DNA of 64,000 bases from Pseudomonas guariconensis (GCF_900102675.1 NZ_FMYX01000007.1:186001-250000); one strand, 5' to 3'. Counted from the stretch's first letter, positions 1-9,762 are shown. The notes: generated from the sequence alone by a model not told the origin. Program-made: numbers and translations.

Positions 1-715
1 CGGGCGGCCCCTGGTGGTGCGCACGCTGGATGTGGGGGGCGACAAACCGCTGCCGTACTGGCCGATCGACGCCGAGGAGAATCCCTTCCTGGGGGTTCGC
101 GGCGTGCGCCTGACCCTGCAGCGTCCCCAGATAATGGAAGCCCAGCTGCGCGCCTTGCTGCAGGCAGCCGATGACCGCCCCCTGCGCATCATGTTCCCGA
201 TGGTCGGACAGGTGCATGAATGGCGCGAGGCCAAGGCCATGGTTGATCGCCTGCGTGCGCAAATCCCGGTGGCTGACCTGCAAGTGGGCATCATGGTCGA
301 GGTGCCGTCAGCGGCGCTGCTGGCACCGCAACTGGCGCGCGAAGTGGATTTCTTCAGTATTGGCACCAACGACCTGACCCAGTACACCCTGGCCATCGAC
401 CGTGGCCATCCGAGCCTTTCGGCCCAGGCCGACGGCCTGCACCCGGCGGTGCTGCAACTGATCGACGTGACCGTGCGTGCCGCCCACGCCCAAGGCAAAT
501 GGGTGGGTGTGTGCGGCGAGCTGGCGGCGGACCCGCAGGCGGTCGCGGTGCTGCTGGGCCTGGATGTGGACGAGCTGAGCGTCGCGGCCCGCAGCATTGC
601 CGAAGTCAAGGCGCTGGTCCGCCAGGCCGATCACCAGACGGCACGCGCCCTGGCGCGCGAGGCCTTGCAACAAGACAGCGCCGCGGCGGTCCGGGCGCTG
701 GTGGAGCGTTATTGA
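1..715 (+). CDS. fruB: Fructose PTS multiphosphoryl transfer protein FruB, C-terminal part (enzyme I domain)
   Basis: Partial: the reading frame is open to the window edge, so the N-terminal EIIA and HPr domains are missing. The roughly 235 residues seen form the PEP-binding C-terminal half of enzyme I. They include the GTNDLTQYTLAIDRG segment and the catalytic VGVCGELAADP motif with its acid-base Cys. In Pseudomonas this domain takes phosphate from PEP and passes it through its fused HPr and EIIA modules to FruA. fruK starts 1 nt after the stop codon, so the genes form one operon. A stand-alone ptsI is the alternative, but the following fruK and fruA make FruB the clear choice. Confidence 0.93.
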   Translation, partial: GRPLVVRTLDVGGDKPLPYWPIDAEENPFLGVRGVRLTLQRPQIMEAQLRALLQAADDRPLRIMFPMVGQVHEWREAKAMVDRLRAQIPVADLQVGIMVEVPSAALLAPQLAREVDFFSIGTNDLTQYTLAIDRGHPSLSAQADGLHPAVLQLIDVTVRAAHAQGKWVGVCGELAADPQAVAVLLGLDVDELSVAARSIAEVKALVRQADHQTARALAREALQQDSAAAVRALVERY

Positions 716-716
716 A

Positions 717-1667
717 ATGGCCAAGATCCTCACCCTTACCCTGAACCCGGCGCTCGACATCACCATCAGCCTGGACACCCTGCGCCCCGGCCATGTCAAT
801 CGCAGCCACAGCCAGCACAGCCATGCCGCGGGCAAGGGGCTGAACGTTGCCCAGGTCCTGGCCGACCTGGGCCACAGCGTGACTGTGGGCGGCTTTCTGG
901 GGCGCGACAATATCGAGCCGTTCGAGGCGCTGATCGCCTGGCGCGGCTTTGCCGACTGCTTTGTCCGGGTGCCGGGCGAGACCCGTAGCAACATCAAGCT
1001 GGTCGAGGCCGATGGCCGGGTCACCGATATCAACGGTCAAGGGCCGGAAGTTGACGAGGCGGCCCGTGTTGCCCTGCTTCGTCGCTTGGAACAGGTGGCG
1101 GCGGGGCACGATGCTGTGGTGGTGGCCGGCAGTCTGCCCCGAGGTGTCGATGCGCAGTGGTTCCATCAGCTACTGCTGCAACTGAAGCAGCAGGGTTTGA
1201 AGATTGCCCTGGACACCAGCGGCGAAGCCTTGCGTGTCGGCCTGCAGGTCGGGCCCTGGCTGGTCAAGCCCAACACCGAGGAACTGGGCGAGGCGCTCGG
1301 CGCCAAGGTGGACACTGCGCAAGCCCAGCGCCTGGCTGCCGAGCGGCTGCTGGCCAGCGGCGTCGAGCACGTGGTGGTGTCCCAAGGCGAGCAGGGCCTG
1401 AGCTGGTTTGCCCAAGATCGGCCACCCCTGCATGGGCGACCGCCGAAGGTGCAGGTGGCCAGCACTGTCGGCGCTGGTGATTCGTTGGTCGCGGGCATGG
1501 TCCATGGCCTGCTGCTGGATGAGCCGCGCGAGCACACGCTACGCCGGGCCACGGCCATCGCCGCTCAGGCGGTCACTCAGGTCGGCTTTGGGATTCGCGA
1601 TCGCGAACAGCTGGCGCGCCTGGAAAACGCTGTGCAACTGACAGAACAACAAGAGGGTTGCCGATGA
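717..1667 (+). CDS. fruK: 1-phosphofructokinase FruK
   Basis: A 316-residue PfkB-family sugar kinase that phosphorylates fructose 1-phosphate, the product of the fructose PTS, to fructose 1,6-bisphosphate in the cytoplasm. The N-terminus MAKILTLTLNPALD is typical of the 1-phosphofructokinase/tagatose-6-P kinase branch. The C-terminal anion-hole and catalytic-base motif TVGAGDSLVAG is intact. The chosen ATG lies 1 nt after the fruB stop; an in-frame start at 597 lies inside fruB and was rejected. The stop overlaps the fruA ATG by 4 nt (ATGA), which suggests translational coupling. Confidence 0.95.
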   Translation: MAKILTLTLNPALDITISLDTLRPGHVNRSHSQHSHAAGKGLNVAQVLADLGHSVTVGGFLGRDNIEPFEALIAWRGFADCFVRVPGETRSNIKLVEADGRVTDINGQGPEVDEAARVALLRRLEQVAAGHDAVVVAGSLPRGVDAQWFHQLLLQLKQQGLKIALDTSGEALRVGLQVGPWLVKPNTEELGEALGAKVDTAQAQRLAAERLLASGVEHVVVSQGEQGLSWFAQDRPPLHGRPPKVQVASTVGAGDSLVAGMVHGLLLDEPREHTLRRATAIAAQAVTQVGFGIRDREQLARLENAVQLTEQQEGCR

Positions 1668-3400
1668 ACATCGCCATCATCACCGCCTGCCCCAACGGCC
1701 AGGTGTCCAGCGTTCTGAGCGCGCGCTTGCTGGCGGCTGCCGCCCGGCAACGCGGCTGGAACCCCGTGGTCGAGGTGCAGGATGTCGAACGTGCCGAGGG
1801 GCGCTTGAGTCCGGCGCAGATCGCCGAGGCCGACTGGGTACTGGTGGTCAGCACTGGCCCTGTGGATCTGGAGCGCTTCGTCGGCAAGCGGGTCTACCGC
1901 AGCACACCGGCCCAGGCCCTGGCCGATCGGGAGCGTTTCCTGGATGAGGCGGCGGCCCAGGCCCAAGTGCTGGAGGCGCAGACGCCTGCGGTGCCCACGG
2001 CGAACGGTACGCTGCCGAGGGTCGTTGCTGTCACTGCCTGCCCCACCGGTGTGGCCCACACCTTCATGGCCGCCGAAGCGTTGCAACAGGCAGCCAAGGA
2101 CTTGGGCTATCAATTGACGGTGGAAACCCAAGGCTCGGTAGGGGCGCGCAATCCGCTCTCAGCCGAGGCCATCGCCGACGCCGATGTGGTATTGCTGGCC
2201 GCCGACATCGAAGTGCCCACGGCGCGCTTTGCCGGCAAACGCATCTACCGCTGCGGTACTGGCATCGCGTTGAAGCAGGCGCGCACCATCCTCGACAAGG
2301 CCCTGGCCGAAGGCAAGGTCGAGGTAGGGGTGGAGGCTGCCGCAGAGACCGTGAAGAAAAGCGAGAAGAGCGGCGTCTACAAACACCTGCTTACCGGCGT
2401 GTCATTCATGCTGCCGATGGTGGTGGCCGGTGGCCTGTTGATCGCCTTGTCGTTCGTCTTCGGCATCGAGGCCTACAAGGAGCCTGGCACCTTGCCAGCG
2501 GCCTTGATGCAGATCGGCGGCGAGGCGGCATTCAAGCTGATGGTGCCCCTGCTGGCCGGCTATATCGCCTGGTCCATCGCCGACCGCCCCGGGCTGGCGC
2601 CGGGCATGATCGGTGGTCTGCTTGCCAGCACATTGGGGGCGGGCTTCATCGGCGGCATCATCGCAGGCTTCCTGGCCGGCTACAGCGCCAAGGCCATCAG
2701 CCGCTGGGCGCGTCTGCCGAGCAGCCTCGAGGCGCTTAAGCCGATCCTGATCATTCCGCTATTGGCCAGTCTGTTCACCGGTTTGGTGATGATCTACGTG
2801 GTCGGCCAGCCAGTAGCGGCGATGCTCGAAGGCCTGACGCGCTTTCTCGACAGCATGGGCACCACCAACGCCATTCTGCTTGGGCTGTTGCTGGGCGGCA
2901 TGATGTGCGTGGATCTGGGCGGTCCGATCAACAAGGCGGCCTACGCCTTCTCGGTGGGGCTGCTGGCCTCGTCCAGCTATGCACCGATGGCGGCGACCAT
3001 GGCCGCCGGGATGGTGCCGCCGATCGGCCTGGGCATCGCCAGCTTCCTGGCCCGGCGCAAGTTCGCCCAGAGCGAGCGCGAGGCGGGCAAGGCGGCATTG
3101 GCCCTGGGGCTGTGCTTCATCTCCGAGGGCGCGATTCCGTTTGCCGCCAAGGACCCGCTGCGGGTGATCCCGGCCAGTGTCGCGGGCGGCGCGCTGACCG
3201 GGGCGCTGTCGATGTACTTTGGCTGCAAGCTGATGGCGCCCCATGGCGGGCTGTTCGTGCTGCTGATCCCCAACGCGATCAACCATGCGTTGCTTTACCT
3301 GCTGGCGATCCTGGCGGGCAGCCTGCTGACGGCGGTGGTGTATGCACTGATCAAGAAAGGTGAGCGTGTGGAATTGGCGGTGGCGCCGGCCAAGGGCTGA
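1664..3400 (+). CDS. fruA: Fructose PTS permease EIIB'BC, FruA
   Basis: A 578-residue inner-membrane permease that transports fructose and phosphorylates it at C1. It has two tandem EIIB-type modules. The first carries ACPNGQVSS near residue 11. The second carries the phospho-accepting Cys in TACPTGVAHTFMAAEAL near residue 130. The EIIC membrane domain follows (about residues 240-570) with many hydrophobic segments and the motif GGPINKAAYAF. Start: ATG at 1664 overlapping the fruK stop; the upstream TTG at 1658 is less likely. As in other FruA proteins, the first EIIB copy looks degenerate next to the second. It is the last gene of the operon. Confidence 0.95.
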   Translation: MNIAIITACPNGQVSSVLSARLLAAAARQRGWNPVVEVQDVERAEGRLSPAQIAEADWVLVVSTGPVDLERFVGKRVYRSTPAQALADRERFLDEAAAQAQVLEAQTPAVPTANGTLPRVVAVTACPTGVAHTFMAAEALQQAAKDLGYQLTVETQGSVGARNPLSAEAIADADVVLLAADIEVPTARFAGKRIYRCGTGIALKQARTILDKALAEGKVEVGVEAAAETVKKSEKSGVYKHLLTGVSFMLPMVVAGGLLIALSFVFGIEAYKEPGTLPAALMQIGGEAAFKLMVPLLAGYIAWSIADRPGLAPGMIGGLLASTLGAGFIGGIIAGFLAGYSAKAISRWARLPSSLEALKPILIIPLLASLFTGLVMIYVVGQPVAAMLEGLTRFLDSMGTTNAILLGLLLGGMMCVDLGGPINKAAYAFSVGLLASSSYAPMAATMAAGMVPPIGLGIASFLARRKFAQSEREAGKAALALGLCFISEGAIPFAAKDPLRVIPASVAGGALTGALSMYFGCKLMAPHGGLFVLLIPNAINHALLYLLAILAGSLLTAVVYALIKKGERVELAVAPAKG

Positions 3401-3439
3401 GGAAAGCGAGCCTGAGGTCGTAGCGCGGCCCCAGGCGAT

Positions 3440-3661
3440 TCAGCGGCGGTGTTTCTGGCGCAACGGCGTCAGCAGTTCACCCAGCCCGTTGTGGTCGATC
3501 TCATGCATCAACGCCAGCAGTCCACCCAACTCGCCAGGCGGGAAGCCCTTGCGGGCGAACCATGCCAGATAGTCGCCGGGCAGGTCGGCGATCAGGCGAC
3601 CTTGGTACTTGCCAAAGGGCATGGTGCGGGTGACCAGCAGCTGCAGGGTTTCAGGTTTCAT
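3440..3661 (-). CDS. DUF3820 family small protein
   Basis: A 73-residue soluble protein matching the DUF3820 family: MPFGKYQGRLIADLPGDYLAW, then WFARKGFPPGELGGLLAL. The family is sometimes labelled a putative quorum-sensing-regulated virulence factor, but no molecular function is established. The M-P-F-G-K-Y-x-G motif also occurs next to exonuclease domains, which hints at nucleic-acid contact; that is inference. It is convergent with fruA (39 bp between stops) and has no operon partner. Confidence 0.8.
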   Translation of the reverse strand: MKPETLQLLVTRTMPFGKYQGRLIADLPGDYLAWFARKGFPPGELGGLLALMHEIDHNGLGELLTPLRQKHRR

Positions 3662-3804
3662 CGCCAGCCCTTACCGAACAAAGCGCCGACCATACTGCAA
3701 ACTGCACGAACACCCAAGCGGCGATCATGCAGAACGCCGCCCAAGGTGTTGCTCCACGGTTTCGTAACTCATTGAATTAACGAAGAATTATCCTTTTTGT
3801 CGAT

Positions 3805-3821
3805 TTGGCACGATGCCTGCT
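3805..3821 (+). promoter_or_regulatory. Sigma-54 (RpoN) -24/-12 promoter for the PA2169-like gene
   Basis: TTGGCACG-N4-CTGCT: the -24 GG (3807-3808) and -12 GC (3819-3820) are separated by exactly 10 bp, and only one core base differs from the TTGGCACG-N4-TTGCW consensus. The predicted transcription start is near 3832, about 29 nt before the ATG at 3861, and an AAGGAG ribosome site lies between. No activator-binding dyad was identified upstream. Confidence 0.72.
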
Positions 3822-3860
3822 CCATTCCAAGTGACTATCACCTGCCAAGGAGTTCGCGCC

Positions 3861-4337
3861 ATGAGTCATCCAAACAACGACGTGATCGATGTGCTCAACG
3901 ACCTGATCGAGTACAGCAAGGACGGCGAAAAGGGGTTCAAAGAGTCGGCCGAAGACGTCAAGAATACCGAGTTGAAGGCATTCTTCGTGCAACGCGCCGG
4001 TGAATGCGCCAGCGCTGCCGCCGAGCTGCAGAGCGAGGTGCGTCGTCTGGGCGGCGACCCGGAAACCTCTACAAGCCTCAGTGGCGACCTGCATCGGGGC
4101 TGGGTCAACTTGAAGTCCATGCTGACCGGCAAGAGCGAGGAAGCGGTGCTCAACGAGGTCGAGCGCGGCGAGGACTTCGCGCTCAAGGCCTACAAGGACG
4201 CCCGCGAGAAACTGGTCAAGCTCGGCCGCAGCGCCAGCGACCAGACCTACGCGTTGGTAGAGAAGCAGCTGCAAGGTGTGCAGCGTAACCATGACCAGGT
4301 CAAAGCGCTGCGCGACGCCGCGCGCGCTCGGTCCTAA
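3861..4337 (+). CDS. PA2169 family four-helix-bundle protein (DUF2383)
   Basis: A 158-residue, charged, helix-rich cytoplasmic protein of the ferritin-like PA2169/DUF2383 type. Characteristic segments are LNDLIEYSKDGEKGFKESAE, FFVQRAGECASAAAEL and the conserved HRGWVNLKS. Family members are often stress- or stationary-phase-linked, but no reaction is established. The ATG at 3861 follows AAGGAG with good spacing; an upstream in-frame start at 3813 lies inside the sigma-54 promoter and was rejected. Its stop overlaps the stop of the convergent diguanylate cyclase by 3 nt. Confidence 0.85.
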   Translation: MSHPNNDVIDVLNDLIEYSKDGEKGFKESAEDVKNTELKAFFVQRAGECASAAAELQSEVRRLGGDPETSTSLSGDLHRGWVNLKSMLTGKSEEAVLNEVERGEDFALKAYKDAREKLVKLGRSASDQTYALVEKQLQGVQRNHDQVKALRDAARARS

Positions 4338-5830
4338 AGCTCCGGGCCCTCGACACGGTTGCGGCCGTTGGCCTTGGCCCTGTAGAGCGCCTCGTCCGCG
4401 CTGCCCAGCAGGCCCGTCAGGTCCCGCTGGGTGCCAGGGACGTGCACGCCGATACCAATGCTGACGGTCACCGGTCGTTCGTCGCCTGCGAAAGTCGGTA
4501 GCGCCTCGACCTGGGCGCGGATGCGCTCGGCGAGCAGGCGCGCACCGGCCAAATCCGTCTCCGGCAGCACCACCTGAAATTCCTCCCCACCATACCGCGC
4601 CGCCAGATCCGCCGGGCGGCGAATACAGTGTTCGAGCGTATGGGCGACTTCACGCAGGGCATGATCGCCCCCGGCATGGCCGTGGCGCTGGTTGAACGCT
4701 TTGAAGTGATCCACATCCACCATGAGAATGGCCAGCGGCTGACGATTGCGCTGGGCCCGCGCCCATTCCTGTCGCAGCACCTGATCGAGATGCCGGCGAT
4801 TGGCCAAGCCTGTGAGGCTGTCGGTGGCCGCCAGAGTCGCCAGGCATTGTTCGGCTTCGTGACGACGGCGCAATTCGCGGCCTAGCAGTAAGGTCAGCCA
4901 AAGAATGCCGATGCACAGCATGCCGGTCGCTACGCTGACCAGGATCGCAGTGCGTCGCCAGGACTGAAACACCTCTTCGGCCGAGTCCACCACCAGAACG
5001 ATCAACGGCAGGTCGGCGACCCGGGCGAACGTATAGATATGCGGCGTGCCGGCCGACCCGGAGCGCGCGGTGAAACTGCCGCTGCGTTCGCTGAGGATGC
5101 GTTGGAAATTGGGCCGTTCGCGGTAATTGCTGCCGATCATCGGGTCTTGCGCCCGGGAGGGCTGGCGGGCCAGTAACTGCCCTTCGGTGTTAAGCAGGTT
5201 GATGCTGCTGTCGTTGCCGATGTCCAGGCGTTCGAACAGCTCGCTGAAATAGGACAGGCGCAGGGCACCGGAGGCGATGCCGGCGAATTCGCCATCAGGG
5301 CCGGAAATGCGCCGGCTGAAACTGATGCACCAATCCAGATCCCCCAGACGCGCTTTGAACGGCGGGCTGATGAACAACCCAAGGCCCGGGCGGTCGCGAT
5401 GGGCCTTGAAGGCAACGCTGTCGCTCAAATCTCCTTGCCTTGGCGGCATGCTGAGCGAGTCACCGAGCACCTTGCCCTGGGCATCGACCCAGAGGATATC
5501 GCCCCGTACGGGGGCGGCGAAGGTCTGGTTGAAGAGGATTTGTTGGCGCAGCTCAGGCGAGGTATCCAGCAGTTCAGGGTGCTTCACCGCCCAGATCAGG
5601 CCGTGCAGGGTCTGGTCGTAGAGTTCGACGTTACGCAGGATATCGCTTTCGATGAGCTGGACGATATTACTGGAGGAACGTTTGGCCGATTGTTCGACAC
5701 TGTCGCGTTCGCGGCTCAGCAGGTAGCTGACGATCGCCACGATGGCGAGCACGGCAAGGCAACTGCCCAGGTTGAGGATCAGTTCGGGGTGCGACCTGTA
5801 CAGGGTAAAGCGCGATGATCGGGTGGGCAT
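4334..5830 (-). CDS. Membrane diguanylate cyclase with periplasmic sensor domain
   Basis: A 498-residue predicted c-di-GMP synthase. A first membrane helix (about residues 20-42) is followed by a roughly 260-residue periplasmic dCache-like sensor and a second helix (TAILVSVATGMLCIGILWL). The cytoplasmic GGDEF domain begins at DSLTGLANRRHL. The active site reads RYGGEEF, a functional GGEEF variant, and an inhibitory I-site RPAD sits five residues upstream, so product inhibition is expected. No EAL domain. Start: the ATG before PTRSSRFTLYRSHPEL. An earlier in-frame ATG adds 45 residues and extends into the REP-like repeat, so it was rejected. The sensed ligand is unknown. Confidence 0.9.
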   Translation of the reverse strand: MPTRSSRFTLYRSHPELILNLGSCLAVLAIVAIVSYLLSRERDSVEQSAKRSSSNIVQLIESDILRNVELYDQTLHGLIWAVKHPELLDTSPELRQQILFNQTFAAPVRGDILWVDAQGKVLGDSLSMPPRQGDLSDSVAFKAHRDRPGLGLFISPPFKARLGDLDWCISFSRRISGPDGEFAGIASGALRLSYFSELFERLDIGNDSSINLLNTEGQLLARQPSRAQDPMIGSNYRERPNFQRILSERSGSFTARSGSAGTPHIYTFARVADLPLIVLVVDSAEEVFQSWRRTAILVSVATGMLCIGILWLTLLLGRELRRRHEAEQCLATLAATDSLTGLANRRHLDQVLRQEWARAQRNRQPLAILMVDVDHFKAFNQRHGHAGGDHALREVAHTLEHCIRRPADLAARYGGEEFQVVLPETDLAGARLLAERIRAQVEALPTFAGDERPVTVSIGIGVHVPGTQRDLTGLLGSADEALYRAKANGRNRVEGPEL

Positions 5831-5929
5831 GTTCGCTACTGCACAGGCGGGGCCATTATGCGGCGGCGGTATTCTAGGGAAGCCAGGATTGTCGGACAAG
5901 ATTCGTTCGACGGAAAAACGAGGCCGGCC

Positions 5930-6008
5930 GCTGTACGGCCTATCGCAGGCCTGGCCCGCTCCCACAGAGGCTACGGTGTCCTCTGCAGGTGCGGGCTTGC
6001 GCGGCGAA
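5930..6008. repeat. REP doublet (REPIN-like)
   Basis: Two short inverted GC-rich units face each other: GGCCCGCTCCCACAG on the left and CTGCAGGTGCGGGCTTGC on the right. They resemble the P. putida-type REP core around CCCGCTCCYACAGG. The element lies between the divergently arranged 5' end of the cyclase gene and the 3' end of the porin gene, a usual extragenic location for REPs. Confidence 0.6.
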
Positions 6009-6038
6009 CGAGGGCCAAGCCCTCGCTAGGTCTTTAGG

Positions 6039-7373
6039 TCAGAAGATGTTCAACGGATAGTCGACGATCACCCGGACTTCATCGTTGTCGCTGTTGCCAT
6101 CGATGGCGGCATAGCCCTGGCTGCCGCGATGGCTGGCGTAGCGCAACAGCACCGACAGGTCCTTGAGGCTGCCTTCCTGGAAGACGTACTTCACGTCCAG
6201 GTCGCGTTCCCAGTGCATGGCGTTCTTGCCTTCGGGATTGTAGTAGGCGTAGTGGGTGGTGTCCTGGTCGGCCTTGGTCAGGTCCGCTTCACCGCGCGAG
6301 TACGACAGCGAGGTGCTCAGGCCGGGCATGCCGAGGCCGGTGAAATCATAGTCGTACTGCAGTTTCCAGGACCGCTCGTTGGGCGCGTTGAAGTCCGAAT
6401 ACATCCGCGAGTTGTCCAGGTACACGCTGTCGCCCAGGTTGATGTAGTCGAACGGCGTGTTGCCGTTCACGCGCTGGTAGGCGGCCGTGATGCTGTGGTA
6501 GCCGGCATTGACTGTGAAATGCAGGCTGTAGGTGTTGTTGTCGATGTTGCCCAGCAGTGCCTGGCCGGTGTCCTGGGTGTGATAGAAATGCAGGCCCGGG
6601 TTGAGGCTGACCAAGTCGTTGACCACATAGGTGTAGTCGAAGTCGACGTAGTACTGGTTCCAGATGTCCTTCAGTTCGGCGGCATAGAGATTGGTGGTGA
6701 CGTTCTCGGTACCGCTCCAGGACAGCCCGGCCCAGGTCAGGTGGTCACTTTTGCTTCCATCATCCAGGCTGCCGTAGTAGGTATCGATGCGGCGATGCCC
6801 GCTCTGGTTGTACGGCTTGGTGAAGCTGGCCTGGCCACCTTCGAGCAGCAGGCCGTCGATGCTGGTGTTGGTCAGGCTCACGCCGCGGAAGGTCTGCGGC
6901 AGCATGCGCGACTCGCCACCGGCGATCACCGGGTTGGTGAGGAACAGGTCACCGGCCTTGAGCTCGGTGTCGAAGGCCTTGAACTTGACCGCCGCGCCTG
7001 CAGTGGAGAACGAATGCGGGGCTGCCCCCGGTTCGCCATCGTCTTGTACGTGTTTGGGCAGGATACTGGTGCCGGAGTGGCCGCCACCGCCGTCGAGCTT
7101 CAGGCCCAGCATGGCATGGGCATCGACACCGACGCCGATCACGCCGGGGGTATAGCCGGACTCGAAACGCGCAACGAAGCCTTGGCCCCATTCACGCAGG
7201 TCGCGCTCTGCGGGGTTGAGGTTGTTGCGATTGAAGTAGGCATTGCGAAAATGCAGGTTCAGGGAAGAACCTTCGATGAATCCATCAGCCTTGTCTTCAT
7301 CGGCCTGGACAGCGAACGGCATCGTTGCAGTCAATGCAACGAACAGCGGGGTAAAACGAAACGCGGAAGGCAC
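6039..7373 (-). CDS. OprD-family outer-membrane porin
   Basis: A 444-residue outer-membrane beta-barrel with a clear signal peptide ([20 protein letters not shown], cleaved about residue 24, AVQA/DED). The mature start [20 protein letters not shown] is the hallmark of OprD/OccD/OccK channels, as is the later [14 protein letters not shown] segment. The protein ends in an aromatic residue (Phe), as barrel proteins do. OprD-family members admit amino acids, aromatic acids or other small carboxylates. The substrate cannot be assigned from sequence alone and no catabolic gene is adjacent. There is no operon partner. Confidence 0.92.
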   Translation of the reverse strand: MPSAFRFTPLFVALTATMPFAVQADEDKADGFIEGSSLNLHFRNAYFNRNNLNPAERDLREWGQGFVARFESGYTPGVIGVGVDAHAMLGLKLDGGGGHSGTSILPKHVQDDGEPGAAPHSFSTAGAAVKFKAFDTELKAGDLFLTNPVIAGGESRMLPQTFRGVSLTNTSIDGLLLEGGQASFTKPYNQSGHRRIDTYYGSLDDGSKSDHLTWAGLSWSGTENVTTNLYAAELKDIWNQYYVDFDYTYVVNDLVSLNPGLHFYHTQDTGQALLGNIDNNTYSLHFTVNAGYHSITAAYQRVNGNTPFDYINLGDSVYLDNSRMYSDFNAPNERSWKLQYDYDFTGLGMPGLSTSLSYSRGEADLTKADQDTTHYAYYNPEGKNAMHWERDLDVKYVFQEGSLKDLSVLLRYASHRGSQGYAAIDGNSDNDEVRVIVDYPLNIF

Positions 7374-7474
7374 CGGTACGAGCTCCTTTGATCTGGCGGT
7401 GGGGTCGTTGTTGTTTTGGGGAATGCAAGTTTCTTGTTATGTACGCAACAGCCTGGCTGATAGTTTTGGCACAT

Positions 7475-7503
7475 AAAAAAAGCCGCTGATCGGCAGCGGC
7501 TTT
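7475..7503 (-). terminator. Rho-independent terminator downstream of the 74-aa secreted-protein gene
   Basis: A 9-bp perfect stem, AAGCCGCTG / CAGCGGCTT, with a 5-nt loop. On the minus strand it is followed by a run of T residues (7475-7480 read as A on the plus strand). It sits about 75 bp beyond the stop of the gene at 7578-7802. Confidence 0.85.
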
Positions 7504-7577
7504 GAAAGGCTAACATATTGGCGCACGGGGCGCCCGTGTGAGAGCCAAGGGAAAAAACAGGAGCGGAAAACAGTCGA

Positions 7578-7802
7578 TCAGCTATCGGCACTGTCGTCGG
7601 CGACGGCCTTGGAAGCGGTCTGCTGTACGTCTTTAGCAGCATCTGCCTTCTGCGCGGCATAGGCTTCGCGAGCCTGTTGATGGACAACTGCAAGTTCTGC
7701 GTTACGGGCAGCGAAGGCCGGCGATTCTTCAGCCATGGCCAGAGGCGACAACAACAGGGAAGACAGAATGAAAACGCTGGCAACACCCATACTGTTGGAC
7801 AT
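7578..7802 (-). CDS. Small secreted or periplasmic protein of unknown function
   Basis: A 74-residue protein with a typical signal peptide (MSNSMGVASVFILSSLLLSP, likely cleavage after LAMA). The mature part is about 50 residues, Ala-, Gln- and Asp-rich and predicted helical (ARNAELAVVHQQAREAYAAQ). I do not recognise a family with confidence. The gene is monocistronic with its own terminator, and a GAAGG sequence precedes the ATG by about 10 nt. Signal peptide, ribosome site and terminator together support a real gene. Confidence 0.7.
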   Translation of the reverse strand: MSNSMGVASVFILSSLLLSPLAMAEESPAFAARNAELAVVHQQAREAYAAQKADAAKDVQQTASKAVADDSADS

Positions 7803-8177
7803 TTAAAACAACCTTCTTGCGATGCAAGTGTTAACGAGGACAGGCATAAGTTAGTCCCTTCAACCATGTAGAAACAGGCTGAAGTTGGATAAGCACTGTT
7901 ACGCAAAAAGTAATGATTGGCGGCGAAAACGCTAGGATCCAACGCGCAAACCAGCGTCCTTGAGCGTCCGGCAGGCAAAATGCCGAAGGTGTTGCCGCCC
8001 TGCGCGCTGCAAACGAAAAAGCGCCCCCTGCTGTCCATCAAGGCTGACAGCCCCATCGGTTTCAGTTGGTTGGTGGCCAATTGCCAATATGCTGCTCTGG
8101 ATCAATGTTTTGTCAGTCATTGGCCCTAGAGTCGAACGCCCTGCCGATTTTCCCCACAACAACAACGAGTGCCTCCG
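7803..8177. other. Intergenic region between two divergent genes
   Basis: About 375 bp separate the small secreted-protein gene from the Aer-like receptor gene. It must hold both promoters, but no strong -35/-10 pair was found. A GCCGATTT sequence near 8139-8146 resembles a sigma-28 -10 element; no TAAA -35 lies at the right distance, so it is not called. A weak 62-codon minus-strand frame (about 7932-8120) is not supported. Confidence 0.5.
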
Positions 8178-9761
8178 ATGAAGTGCAATTTGCCTGTTAC
8201 CGGTCGCCAAGTGGATTACCCCGGCGATGCCAACATCCTGTCCACCACCGATCTGGACAGCCGGATCACCTATGCCAACGACGATTTCGTGCGAATCAGT
8301 GGGTTCACTCGCGATGAATTGTTGGGCCATGCGCACCATATCGTGCGCCACCCGGACATGCCGCCCGAGGCGTTCGAACAGATGTGGGGGGCGCTCAAGG
8401 CTGGGCGCTCCTGGATGGGGTTGGTGAAGAATCGCTGCAAGAACGGCGACCATTACTGGGTCAGTGCGTTCGTTTCGCCGATCAGCAGCGGTGGCAGAAC
8501 CATCGAGTACCAGTCGGTGCGCACCCGGCCCAGCGCCGAGCAGGTGGCGGCGGCCGAGCGCTGCTATCGACAACTGCGCGAAGGGCGGCGTAACTGGCGC
8601 GCGCGCCTGCCGGTGCTCGGCCTGGGACTGCGGCTGTCGTTGGGCGTCGCAGCGGCGCTAGCGCTGGTGGTCGGCGTCGGACATGGCTGGCAGGATGTGC
8701 CGGTGTGGCGTTCGCTGGCGGAAATAATGCTTGCAGCCGGGGCCAGCAGTGCGCTGTTGATCTGGCAGCTGCGTCCCTTCGAGCGCTTGCGCCAGCAGGC
8801 CTTGGCGATTGCCGACAACCCGCTGAGCCAGCAGTTGTACACCGGGCGGCGCGATGCCATTGGCCAGATCGAATTCGCCATGCGCATGCTCAAGGCCCAG
8901 CTGGGTGCGGTGGTGGGGCGCATTGGCGATACCTCGGCACGCCTGGCCGGGCATTCCGGGTCGTTGGTGCAGGCGCTTGAGGTCAGCCATGCCAACAGCC
9001 TGGAGCAGCAGGAAGAGGCGGACCAGGTGGCCACCGCCATTCACCAGATGAGCGCCAGTGTCGCCCAGGTGGCCAGCAGTGCGCAGTTGGCGGCCGTGGC
9101 CGCCAACCAAGCCGAAGATGAAACCCAGGCCGGCCATCAAGTGGTGGACCGCAATCGCTGCGCGATCCAGGACCTGGCCGGGTCGCTGGTCGAAGCCAGT
9201 GATGCAGTCCATCAATTGGAGCAGCACAGCAGTGATATTTCCGGAGTGCTTGACGTGATCCGGGGGATCGCCGAGCAGACCAACCTGCTGGCGCTCAACG
9301 CAGCCATCGAGGCTGCCCGGGCGGGCGATCAGGGCCGAGGTTTCGCCGTGGTGGCCGACGAGGTGCGCGGCCTGGCCCAGCGCACCACGCAATCGACCCA
9401 CGAGATCCAGCGCATGATCGGCACGCTGCAGGACGGGGCTCGTGCCGCGGTGCAGGTGATGCGCCAGAGCAGCAGCCACGCCGGGCACAGCGTCGAGCAA
9501 GCGCAACTGGCCAGCGGTGCGCTCGATGGCATCAGCGCACGGGTCAACCAGATCAATGAGATGAGCCTGCAGATTGCCGCTGCGGTGGAGCAGCAGAGCC
9601 AGGTGAGCGAAAACATCAACCGCAACATCATCAGCATCCGCCAGGCCAGCGAAGCGACGGTCGATGTCGGCCAGCGCAGCCATGCCAATGCGACCGACGT
9701 GGCGGACCTCGCCATGGACCTGCGGCGTCTGGCTGATGAGTTCTGGCGCCGTTGCCAGTGA
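8178..9761 (+). CDS. Aer-like PAS-domain methyl-accepting chemotaxis receptor
   Basis: A 527-residue chemoreceptor. Its N-terminal PAS domain (about residues 20-115; [20 protein letters not shown], then [14 protein letters not shown]) is of the redox/oxygen-sensing Aer type. Two close membrane helices (about 140-195) and a cytoplasmic signalling coiled coil follow. The CheA/CheW-contacting hairpin tip is intact ([20 protein letters not shown]). There is no large periplasmic domain, so the stimulus is probably internal, such as electron-transport state. Start: ATG at 8178; a GTG at 8169 is in frame but less likely. P. putida carries several Aer paralogs and I cannot say which this is. Confidence 0.88.
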   Translation: MKCNLPVTGRQVDYPGDANILSTTDLDSRITYANDDFVRISGFTRDELLGHAHHIVRHPDMPPEAFEQMWGALKAGRSWMGLVKNRCKNGDHYWVSAFVSPISSGGRTIEYQSVRTRPSAEQVAAAERCYRQLREGRRNWRARLPVLGLGLRLSLGVAAALALVVGVGHGWQDVPVWRSLAEIMLAAGASSALLIWQLRPFERLRQQALAIADNPLSQQLYTGRRDAIGQIEFAMRMLKAQLGAVVGRIGDTSARLAGHSGSLVQALEVSHANSLEQQEEADQVATAIHQMSASVAQVASSAQLAAVAANQAEDETQAGHQVVDRNRCAIQDLAGSLVEASDAVHQLEQHSSDISGVLDVIRGIAEQTNLLALNAAIEAARAGDQGRGFAVVADEVRGLAQRTTQSTHEIQRMIGTLQDGARAAVQVMRQSSSHAGHSVEQAQLASGALDGISARVNQINEMSLQIAAAVEQQSQVSENINRNIISIRQASEATVDVGQRSHANATDVADLAMDLRRLADEFWRRCQ

Positions 9762-9762
9762 A

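Noticed and set aside
7932..8120. A 62-codon minus-strand frame between the secreted protein and the Aer-like gene
   Set aside because: No ribosome site or homology; it may be chance.
8139..8146. GCCGATTT as a sigma-28 -10 box for the Aer-like receptor
   Set aside because: No TAAA -35 at the required distance, unlike the clear cheV promoter.
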